A stretch of 64,000 bases of DNA from Arthrobacter sp. B6 (GTDB lineage: Bacteria > Actinomycetota > Actinomycetes > Actinomycetales > Micrococcaceae). How positions within the stretch are numbered: position 1 is the stretch's first letter; each line of letters begins with the position of its first letter. The stretch is from positions 160,410 through 224,409 of the forward strand of contig NZ_KV467168.1 in the NCBI RefSeq assembly GCF_001663775.1. Direction: 5' to 3'. Positions 57,950-64,000 of the stretch are shown here, piece after piece. Position numbers and translations under genes: made by a program. A model generated the notes under the pieces. That model worked only from the letters and a program-made list of their open reading frames with translations, was not told the origin of the DNA and ran no database searches.

Positions 57950-59707
57950 ATGACCCGCCTGTTCAACGAACCCGCAGCATTCGCTGACGAAATGATCGAG
58001 GGCTTTGTCGCATCCCACGGCCGCTGGGTAAAGCGCGTTTCCGGCGGCGTGGTCCGCAACACCCAGAGCACACCGGACACGGTGGCGCTGGTGATCGGCG
58101 GGGGCTCCGGCCATTACCCGGCCTTCGCCGGGCTGGTGGGCCAAGGCCTGGCGCACGGCGCCGCAATGGGAAACCTGTTCGCTTCCCCGTCCGCGCAGCA
58201 GGTCTACAACGTGGCCAAGGCAGCGGACCACGGCGGCGGCGTACTCCTGGGCTACGGCAACTACGCCGGCGACGTCCTGCACTTCAACCAGGCCCAGGAC
58301 CGCCTCCGCAAGGAAGGCATCGACTGCCGCAGCATCGCCGTCACCGACGACGTTTCCTCCGCCCCGCTCGCCGAGCGCGCCAAGCGCCGCGGCATCGCCG
58401 GCGACCTGACCGTCTTCAAGGTGGCCGCCGCCGCAGCGGAAGCCGGCTACTCCATGGACGCCACGGTGGACATCGCTGAACGCGCCAACGACCGCACCCG
58501 CTCCTTCGGCGTCGCCTTCACCGGCTGCACCCTGCCGGGCGCCGACCACCCGCTCTTCTCCGTGCCCGAGGGCCGCATGGCTGTTGGCATGGGCATCCAC
58601 GGTGAACCGGGCATCGATGAGACGGACATCCCGACGGCGGATGGGCTCGCAGAGTTGCTGGTCGCAAAGCTCCTCACCGAAATCCCCGAAGGGCTGGACG
58701 CCGGCGGCGCCAGGGTCGTCCCCATCCTGAACGGCTTGGGCAGCGTCAAGTACGAGGAGCTGTTCGTCGTCTACCGCCGCGTCGCCCAGCTCCTCGCCGA
58801 AGCGGGCCTGGAAGCGGTAGACCCGCAGGTAGGTGAGCTCGTCACGAGCTTCGACATGGCCGGCACTTCCCTGACCCTGTTCTGGCTCGACGACGAACTC
58901 GAGACCCTCTGGAACGCCCCCGCCGACGCCCCGGCCTTCCGCCGCGGTGCCGTCACGGCGGCCGCACTGGAAGCATCCGACAGCGCAATGTACGACGGCG
59001 ACACTGCCGGCGTCGAGCTTTCCATCCCGGACGCAACGGCCGAGTCTCGCGCCGGGGCCGCCCGCGTCCTCGCGGCCCTGGGTGCCGCGAAAGCGGTGGT
59101 GGACGCCAACGCTGACGAACTGGGGCGGATCGATGCGATCGCCGGCGACGGTGACCACGGCATCGGCATGGAGCGCGGTGTCCGCGCCGCCGTCGAGGCC
59201 GCAACGGACGCCGTCGGCCGCGGTGCCGGTGCCGGCACCACCCTGCACTTCGCCGCGGACGCCTGGGCTGACAAGGCCGGCGGCACGTCCGGCGCCCTCT
59301 GGGGCATGGCCCTGCGGGCCGTCGGTGACGTGGTAGGCGACACGAAAGCGCCCGACGCCGGTGCTGTCGCCGCCGGAGTCGCGGGCGCCGCGGCCGCGAT
59401 CATGGACTTCGGCAAGGCCAAGCCGGGCGACAAGACCCTGGTGGACGTGCTGGTCCCGTTCCGGGATGCGCTGGCGTCCGGCGTCGAGGCAGGCCAGTCC
59501 CTGACCGAGGCCTGGAGTGCCGCCGCCGTGACCGCGGAGCAGGCCGCCGAAGACACCGCCCAGCTGTTGCCCCTCATGGGCCGGGCCCGCCCGCACGCCG
59601 AGAAGAGCCTCGGCACACCGGACGCGGGTGCCGTGTCCATGGCGCTGATCATCCGAGCCATCCACAACACGCTCATTGAGCGGACAACCATCAAGGAGAA
59701 AGCATGA
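57950..59707 (+). CDS. lerK: DhaK-DhaL kinase, probable L-erythrulose 1-kinase
   Basis: 585 residues with both halves of ATP-dependent dihydroxyacetone kinases fused. The DhaK substrate domain includes [29 protein letters not shown] and [12 protein letters not shown]; the DhaL nucleotide domain includes [15 protein letters not shown], with Asp residues for Mg-ATP, and [12 protein letters not shown]. The family phosphorylates small ketoses. Followed by RpiB- and TIM-like isomerases, as in the erythritol/threitol loci of Mycobacterium smegmatis, it should make L-erythrulose 1-phosphate. CAGGAGC precedes the ATG. The stop overlaps derI by 4 bp. Dihydroxyacetone is the alternative substrate. Confidence 0.82.
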   Translation: MTRLFNEPAAFADEMIEGFVASHGRWVKRVSGGVVRNTQSTPDTVALVIGGGSGHYPAFAGLVGQGLAHGAAMGNLFASPSAQQVYNVAKAADHGGGVLLGYGNYAGDVLHFNQAQDRLRKEGIDCRSIAVTDDVSSAPLAERAKRRGIAGDLTVFKVAAAAAEAGYSMDATVDIAERANDRTRSFGVAFTGCTLPGADHPLFSVPEGRMAVGMGIHGEPGIDETDIPTADGLAELLVAKLLTEIPEGLDAGGARVVPILNGLGSVKYEELFVVYRRVAQLLAEAGLEAVDPQVGELVTSFDMAGTSLTLFWLDDELETLWNAPADAPAFRRGAVTAAALEASDSAMYDGDTAGVELSIPDATAESRAGAARVLAALGAAKAVVDANADELGRIDAIAGDGDHGIGMERGVRAAVEAATDAVGRGAGAGTTLHFAADAWADKAGGTSGALWGMALRAVGDVVGDTKAPDAGAVAAGVAGAAAAIMDFGKAKPGDKTLVDVLVPFRDALASGVEAGQSLTEAWSAAAVTAEQAAEDTAQLLPLMGRARPHAEKSLGTPDAGAVSMALIIRAIHNTLIERTTIKEKA

Positions 59708-60174
59708 GCGCCAAACTGCGCCTGATTGTTGGAGCCGACGACGCCGGTTTCGAGTACAAGGAAGCCCTGAAGGCTGACCTGGAAGCCTCCGACCTGGTGG
59801 AATCCGTCACCGATGTCGGGGTGGACGCCACCAGCCACACCCCCTACCCGTCAGTGGCCATCGCCGCCGCCGAACTTATCGCCGCGGGCAAGGCCGACCG
59901 TGCGCTCCTGGTCTGCGGCACCGGGCTCGGCGTCGCCATCGCTGCCAACAAGGTCCCCGGTGTCCGCGCCGTCACCGCCCACGACAGCTACTCGGTTGAA
60001 CGATCCATCCTGAGCAACAACGTCCAGGTCCTCACGTTCGGACAGCGCGTCGTCGGCCTGGAACTGGCCCGCCGGCTCGCCCGCGAGTGGCTTACCTACA
60101 CCTTCGACGAAACCTCCGCCTCGGCCGAAAAGGTCTCCCTGATTAAGGACTATGAGGGTGTCACTTCCTGCTAA
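59704..60174 (+). CDS. derI: RpiB-family isomerase, probable D-erythrulose-4-phosphate isomerase
   Basis: 156 residues, the RpiB/LacA fold: [21 protein letters not shown] at the start, active-site [20 protein letters not shown] (about residues 75-95) and [21 protein letters not shown]. RpiB enzymes interconvert ribose 5-phosphate and ribulose 5-phosphate. In loci with lerK and lerI the paralogue DerI converts D-erythrulose 4-phosphate to D-erythrose 4-phosphate, which enters the pentose phosphate pathway. It overlaps lerK (ATGA) and lerI (23 bp), so all three are translated together. Confidence 0.82.
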   Translation: MSAKLRLIVGADDAGFEYKEALKADLEASDLVESVTDVGVDATSHTPYPSVAIAAAELIAAGKADRALLVCGTGLGVAIAANKVPGVRAVTAHDSYSVERSILSNNVQVLTFGQRVVGLELARRLAREWLTYTFDETSASAEKVSLIKDYEGVTSC

Positions 60175-60970
60175 CCCCGCCGCGCAACCGAAGGCCATCA
60201 TCGGGGTCAGCCTGAAGATGTACTTCGGCTACCAGCGCTCCGTGGACTACTGCCGCGACGTTGCCGCGATCGCCTTCGCGCACCCGGCAGTCCAGAGCGG
60301 CGACATCGAACTGTTTGTCCTGCCCACCCTTCCGGTGCTGCCCGAGGCCACCCGCGTTCTGGGTGCCGCTGGAGCAGCGGCCGGAGCCCAGAACATCTTC
60401 TGGGAAGACGAGGGCGCCTTCACGGGCGAAGTGGGCGGCAGGACCGTGGCCGAACTAGGCGGCCGCTACGCCGAGGTGGGCCACGCGGAACGCCGCCGGA
60501 TCTTCGGCGAGGACGACACTGTCATCGGGTTGAAGACCGCTGCCGCCTACCGCAACGGCCTCACGCCGATCCTGTGCGTCGGGGAGCTGGAGCAGGGCTC
60601 CGTGGAGGAAGCCATCGCCCTGTGCACGGCCGAGATCGACGGCGCCCTCAACCGGGCCCGTTCATTGGGACCCGCAGGCCGGACCATCGTGGCCTACGAG
60701 CCGCAGTGGGCCATCGGCGCCCCGGAACCTGCAACGCCGGCGTACATCAGTGCCGTCATCACCGGGCTGGACGCGCAACTGCGTGCCCAGCCCGGCCAGA
60801 AGGACAGCCGCGTGATCTACGGCGGCAGCGCCGGACCCGGCCTCATCACCACGCTGGACTCCGCCGTCGCCGGCCTGTTCCTTGGCCGCTTCGCCCACGA
60901 CCCGGAAGCGCTGAAGAGCATCCTGGATGAGACCGCCGCACGGCTTGCCGCGCCGGAGGTGACGGTATGA
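60152..60970 (+). CDS. lerI: Triose-phosphate-isomerase homologue, probable L-erythrulose-1-phosphate isomerase
   Basis: 272 residues. TIM features are present with variations: the lysine in [12 protein letters not shown] (TIM has NWKMN), active Glu in AYEPQWAIG, and the phosphate loop YGGSAGPG. The changed N-terminal loop is what distinguishes LerI-type paralogues from housekeeping TIM. The reaction is L-erythrulose 1-phosphate to D-erythrulose 4-phosphate. The start at 60152 lies inside derI, with a GTG at 60158 as alternative. It ends 4 bp into the next gene. Confidence 0.82.
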   Translation: MRVSLPANPAAQPKAIIGVSLKMYFGYQRSVDYCRDVAAIAFAHPAVQSGDIELFVLPTLPVLPEATRVLGAAGAAAGAQNIFWEDEGAFTGEVGGRTVAELGGRYAEVGHAERRRIFGEDDTVIGLKTAAAYRNGLTPILCVGELEQGSVEEAIALCTAEIDGALNRARSLGPAGRTIVAYEPQWAIGAPEPATPAYISAVITGLDAQLRAQPGQKDSRVIYGGSAGPGLITTLDSAVAGLFLGRFAHDPEALKSILDETAARLAAPEVTV

Positions 60971-61797
60971 GCTCCCCCACCACGAACAGCACGGAACAGG
61001 GCTCACGGATTGGCCTGAGCAGCTACGCCTTCTTCTGGCAGCTCTCGGACAAGGTCACGGAACCGCTCAGCATCCATCAGGCGCTTGAACGGACCGCGGC
61101 ACTCGGCGTGGATCTCTTCCAGATCTGTGACTATGCCCCCTTGGATGCCATGGCGGACTCCGAACTTGAAGCTGTCCGGGGCACAGCGGACAGGCTGGGC
61201 ATCTCCCTGGAGCTCGGCACTAAGGGCATCCGTCCAGAGCATCTGCGGAAGTTCCTGCACATCGCCGGCATCCTGGGCTCGCCCCTGCTGCGGACCATGT
61301 TCAACGTCCCGGGCCACACCCCGACGGCGGAGGAGGCGGTGGCGATCTTCAACGACGTGCTGCCGGAGTTTGAGGCCGCCGGGGTGAAGATCGCGGTGGA
61401 AACCTACGAGCAGGTGCCCACCTCCCGGATCCTTGATGTGATCCGCGCAGTGGACAGCCCGTCACTCGGCATCTGCGCCGACCCGGCCAACACGGTCGCG
61501 GCGCTGCAAATGCCGCGCGAGGTGATTGACGCCGTCGCGCCTTATGTCCTGAACATGCACATCAAGGACTTCGCGTTCAGCCGCAAGGACGGGTGGGTCG
61601 GCTTTACTTTGGCCGGCGCACCGCTCGGCGAAGGCCTGCTCGACTACGAGTACATGGTCAGCAAGTTCCAGCCCCACCAGAGAAATATCAACCAGATCGT
61701 CGAACACTGGCTGCCATGGCAGGACTCCGAGGCGGAAACGATCCGCCTCGAAAACCAGTGGACCCAGCAAAGCATCGAATTCCTAAGGAGCAAGTGA
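60967..61797 (+). CDS. oiaC: Xylose-isomerase-like TIM barrel, probable 3-oxo-isoapionate decarboxylase
   Basis: 276 residues, AP-endonuclease-2/sugar isomerase fold. Metal-type residues are in KIAVETYEQ, GICADPANT and LNMHIKDFAF, and a late GEGLLDYEYM. Members include epimerases, isomerases and, in D-apionate loci, a decarboxylase that turns 3-oxo-isoapionate into L-erythrulose and CO2. The neighbours on both sides (ApnO makes the substrate, LerK uses the product) favour the decarboxylase. Start overlaps lerI by 4 bp (ATGA). A plain sugar phosphate isomerase remains possible. Confidence 0.68.
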   Translation: MSSPTTNSTEQGSRIGLSSYAFFWQLSDKVTEPLSIHQALERTAALGVDLFQICDYAPLDAMADSELEAVRGTADRLGISLELGTKGIRPEHLRKFLHIAGILGSPLLRTMFNVPGHTPTAEEAVAIFNDVLPEFEAAGVKIAVETYEQVPTSRILDVIRAVDSPSLGICADPANTVAALQMPREVIDAVAPYVLNMHIKDFAFSRKDGWVGFTLAGAPLGEGLLDYEYMVSKFQPHQRNINQIVEHWLPWQDSEAETIRLENQWTQQSIEFLRSK

Positions 61798-61798
61798 A

Positions 61799-62659
61799 AT
61801 GTCAGCAGAAAATTTGACCGTCGCCGTCATCGGAGCCGGTGGCAAAATGGGAATGCGCGTTTCCCGTAACCTCCAGAAGAGCGGCCACACCGTCTTCTAC
61901 AGTGAGAACTCCCCCGCAGGCCAGGAACGCATCCAGGCCGAGGGTCGCGAAATCACCTCCACCGAAGACGCCGTCAAGGGCGCCGACGTGGTCATCCTCG
62001 CCGTCCCGGACACCGTCCTGGGCGTTGTCTCCCAGGGCGTAGTCCCCCAGATGAAGGCAGGCGCAATCCTGCTCACCCTGGACCCCGCCGCCGCCTACGC
62101 CGGCCTGCTGGCCAAGCGCGACGACGTCGTCCAGGCAGTTGCGCACCCTTGCCACCCGTCGGTGTTCCTGGAGCGCACCACCAAGGAGGAGTGGGCCGAC
62201 ACCTTCGGCGGCGAGGGCGCCCCGCAGAACGTGGTTGCCGCGATCGACGAGGACGCTCCGGAAGAGACCAAGGCAGCTGCCGAGGCCACCATCCGCATCA
62301 TCTACGCCCCCGTCATCGACGTCCACTGGGTCACCGTCAAGCAGCTCGCCATCCTGGAACCTACCCTGGTGGAAACCGTGGCCTGCATGATCGGCACGCT
62401 GCTCAACGAAGCGCTGCACGAAACCGTCCACACCGCCGGGGTCCCCGAGGAAGCGGCCAAGGCCATGCTGTTCGGCCACGTCCAGATCGCCCTCACCAAC
62501 GCGCTGCGCGGCTCCAACCCGTTCTCCGAAGCGTGCGAAATCGCCATCCAGTACGGCAAGGACACCATCATCAAGGACGATTGGAAGAAGATCTTCGACG
62601 ACTCCGAGCTGGACAGCGTCATCGCGAAGATGCTCAAGCTGGACGCCGTCAAGGGCTAG
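61799..62659 (+). CDS. apnO: Probable D-apionate oxidoisomerase (ApnO-like)
   Basis: 286 residues. NAD-binding start VAVIGAGGKMGMRVSRNLQKSG, then VILAVPDTVLGVV, and a helical C-terminal domain as in phosphogluconate/beta-hydroxyacid dehydrogenases, with VTVKQLAILEPTLVETVACM in place of the usual catalytic lysine helix. ApnO enzymes oxidise D-apionate and migrate the carboxyl group to give 3-oxo-isoapionate. AAGGAGCAAGTGAA precedes the ATG, 1 bp after oiaC. It is the last gene of the operon. Confidence 0.72.
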   Translation: MSAENLTVAVIGAGGKMGMRVSRNLQKSGHTVFYSENSPAGQERIQAEGREITSTEDAVKGADVVILAVPDTVLGVVSQGVVPQMKAGAILLTLDPAAAYAGLLAKRDDVVQAVAHPCHPSVFLERTTKEEWADTFGGEGAPQNVVAAIDEDAPEETKAAAEATIRIIYAPVIDVHWVTVKQLAILEPTLVETVACMIGTLLNEALHETVHTAGVPEEAAKAMLFGHVQIALTNALRGSNPFSEACEIAIQYGKDTIIKDDWKKIFDDSELDSVIAKMLKLDAVKG

Positions 62660-62670
62660 ACCCCTGGGAA

Positions 62671-62704
62671 AGCCCGGTGCGCGGCTTGGACCGTGCGCCG
62701 GGCT
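62671..62704 (+). terminator. Bulged hairpin after apnO
   Basis: AGCCCGG + CGC pairs with GCG + CCGGGCT with a small bulge, 12 bp after the apnO stop. It is a plausible terminator for the operon though without a T-run. Confidence 0.55.
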
Positions 62705-62714
62705 ATCCGTGCTT

Positions 62715-62747
62715 GGGGATCTCTGGTGCCCGAGGTGGGACTCGAAC
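62715..62747. repeat. tRNA 3'-end-like direct repeat, right copy
   Basis: On the minus strand it reads GTTCGAGTCCCACCTCGGGC followed by ACCA, the end of a tRNA including CCA. The matching 5' half is not found within 90 bp upstream on that strand, so no tRNA gene is called. It repeats 52780-52812. The remaining stretch to 63078 shows no supported gene. Confidence 0.65.
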
Positions 62748-63078
62748 TAACTTCCCCATTGAGGGCTGGCCTCACGACAAACTTCGCGGGACCTGTCTCG
62801 ATATCCTCCCCGGCCCACCATCGGCGCCATGTCAGAATGCCACCCTCATTTGAACCAGGAACTGTTGATGATCCGCAGTGTCAAGGAGCCGGTCGTTCAA
62901 CAGCCCGACACGTCGCAATACGATGGCGCCGCGGTCAACGAATTGGACCTCCGCTTTACAGCTTTCGAGGAGCGTCGTCCAAGCCAAGACCGCTGCCGGC
63001 TCTGGCTTCTCTTTAACTCAAACCGGACGCCGGCCACGCCTCTGAGGCGTAATGATCGCCGTTGCCCGGGCTGATCTT

Positions 63079-64000
63079 CTAGTCCTTGCTGCTGAAGGCG
63101 GCGTCGAAGCTTGTCTGCGATGCCGGGAAATCGAATTTCTTGAGCGCTGCGAGGGCTTCGGGGGCGCCGTGGAGGCGGTCCATTCCGGCGTCTTCCCATT
63201 CGACCGAGATGGGTCCGTCGTAGCCGATCGCGGCGAGGGCGCGGAAGGAGGATTCCCAGGGCACGTCGCCGCGGCCGGCGGAGACGAAGTCCCAGCCCCG
63301 GCGGGGGTCGCCCCACGCCAGGTGGGAGCCCATGACGGTGTTGCGGCCGGTGGGGCGGAGCTTGGTGTCCTTGCAGTCCACGTGGTAGATCCGGTCCTTG
63401 AAGTCCCAGATGAAGGAGACGGGGTCGATGCCCTGCCACATCATGTGGGAGGGGTCCCAGTTCAGGCCGAACGCGGGCCGGTGGCCGATCGCTTCGAGGG
63501 TCCGGACGGTGGTCCAGTAGTCGTAGGCGATCTCAGAGGGGTGGACTTCGTGGGCGAAGCGGACGCCGCATTCGTCGAAGACGTCCAGGATGGGGTTCCA
63601 GCGGTCGGCGAAGTCCTGGTAGCCGGCGTCGATGACTTTTTCCGGGACGGGCGGGAACATGGCGACGTATTGCCAGATGGAGGAGCCGGTGAAGCCGACG
63701 ACGGTGTCCACGCCCAGTGCCTTGGCGAGCCGGGCGGTGTGTTTCATTTCCTCGGCGGCACGCTGCCGGACACCTTCCGGGTCGCCGTCGCCCCAGACCT
63801 TCGCCCCGACGATCGCTTCGTGGCGGAAGTCGATGGGGTCATCGCAGACGGCCTGGCCTTTGAGGTGGTTGGAGATGGCCCAGACCTTGAGGTTGTACTT
63901 GTCCAGGACAGCGAGTTTGGATTCGACGTAGCCGGGTTCGTCCCAGCGCCAGGCGTCCAGGTGGTCCCCGGAGACGGCGATTTCCAGGCCGTCGTAGCCC
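63079..64000 (-). CDS. Sugar phosphate isomerase/epimerase (TIM barrel), 5' end outside the window
   Basis: The frame is open to the window edge, giving at least 306 residues. Xylose-isomerase-like TIM barrel features are VRFAHEVHPSEIAYD, a metal-type Glu and His, FGLNWDPSHMMWQGIDP, IYHVDCKDTKL and GPISVEWEDAGMDR with the final metal Glu. A segment FTGSSIWQYVAMFPP is typical of a subgroup near 330 residues found in inositol and sugar catabolic loci. It is outside the tRNA-like repeat and faces the apionate operon, so it may belong to a different cluster. The exact substrate is unknown. Confidence 0.8.
   Translation of the reverse strand, partial: GYDGLEIAVSGDHLDAWRWDEPGYVESKLAVLDKYNLKVWAISNHLKGQAVCDDPIDFRHEAIVGAKVWGDGDPEGVRQRAAEEMKHTARLAKALGVDTVVGFTGSSIWQYVAMFPPVPEKVIDAGYQDFADRWNPILDVFDECGVRFAHEVHPSEIAYDYWTTVRTLEAIGHRPAFGLNWDPSHMMWQGIDPVSFIWDFKDRIYHVDCKDTKLRPTGRNTVMGSHLAWGDPRRGWDFVSAGRGDVPWESSFRALAAIGYDGPISVEWEDAGMDRLHGAPEALAALKKFDFPASQTSFDAAFSSKD

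Noticed and set aside
57896..59665. 589-codon minus-strand ORF antisense to lerK
   Set aside because: Shadow frame; the plus-strand kinase has both DhaK and DhaL motifs and operon overlaps.
62700..62810. tRNA gene on the minus strand
   Set aside because: Only the T-arm and acceptor 3' half is present; no matching 5' acceptor or anticodon arm within tRNA distance. The same holds for 52780-52812.

Overview
This window looks like a chromosomal or large-replicon segment of a high-GC soil actinobacterium, most likely Arthrobacter or a close relative in the Micrococcaceae. The evidence is the GC-rich codon use, frequent GTG/TTG starts and dense operons. In addition, the copper amine oxidase at 33788-35734 keeps the Arthrobacter globiformis phenylethylamine oxidase residue numbering (D298, Y382, H431, H433), and the extradiol dioxygenase at 27134-28219 keeps the H155/H200/H214/E267 numbering of the Arthrobacter/Brevibacterium homoprotocatechuate dioxygenases. 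Names rest on motif and family recognition from the sequence alone; no database search was run. No complete rRNA or tRNA gene, integrase, transposase or CRISPR array was seen.

Layout. 1-3.4 kb: two FAD amine oxidoreductases, a decayed GntR gene and an intact GntR gene. 3.6-7.3 kb: a membrane-anchored binding-protein/VWA fusion, an MBL-fold hydrolase and a PIG-L deacetylase. 7.4-9.5 kb: a Fic protein with a palindromic upstream element, and a VOC protein. 9.7-18.1 kb (minus): amidohydrolase, SsuABC/TauABC-type importer, sulfatase, then a duplicated aldehyde dehydrogenase (copy A). 18.3-21.2 kb (plus): TetR, MoaF-like protein, formylglycine-generating enzyme (the maturase for the sulfatase) and a 34-residue hydrophobic peptide.

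21.2-33 kb is a complete homoprotocatechuate (3,4-dihydroxyphenylacetate) meta-cleavage cluster. It has a single-component flavin hydroxylase, an FAH-RraA fusion in place of the usual two-FAH HpaG, a GntR regulator, HpaE, HpaD, HpaH, HpaI, succinate-semialdehyde dehydrogenase and another aldehyde dehydrogenase (copy B). 33.3-45.3 kb feeds it: phenylethylamine/tyramine oxidase with a small membrane partner, TetR regulators, two APC permeases, a flavin monoamine oxidase, a cupin and aldehyde dehydrogenase copies C and D. The inferred flow is aromatic amine to arylacetaldehyde to arylacetate to homoprotocatechuate to pyruvate plus succinate. Copies A, C and D are almost identical over more than 1.2 kb and are recent duplicates. 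45.36-46.5 kb is a scar of broken genes.

46.9-49.7 kb: quinone-oxidoreductase-like protein, alpha/beta hydrolase and TetR, with a shared candidate operator. 49.8-52.3 kb (minus): a compact three-gene operon encoding a very acidic peptide of 19 GAD(G/S) repeats, a JmjC/cupin_4 oxygenase and a sucrase/ferredoxin-like protein. This is the best candidate for an undescribed system. 52.8-62.7 kb: an apparent D-apionate to L-erythrulose to D-erythrose-4-phosphate pathway (apnL, regulator, transporter, lerK, derI, lerI, oiaC, apnO). It is controlled from a 14-bp palindrome present at both promoters and is flanked by direct repeats that resemble tRNA 3' ends. The window ends in another sugar isomerase/epimerase-like gene that runs off the edge.
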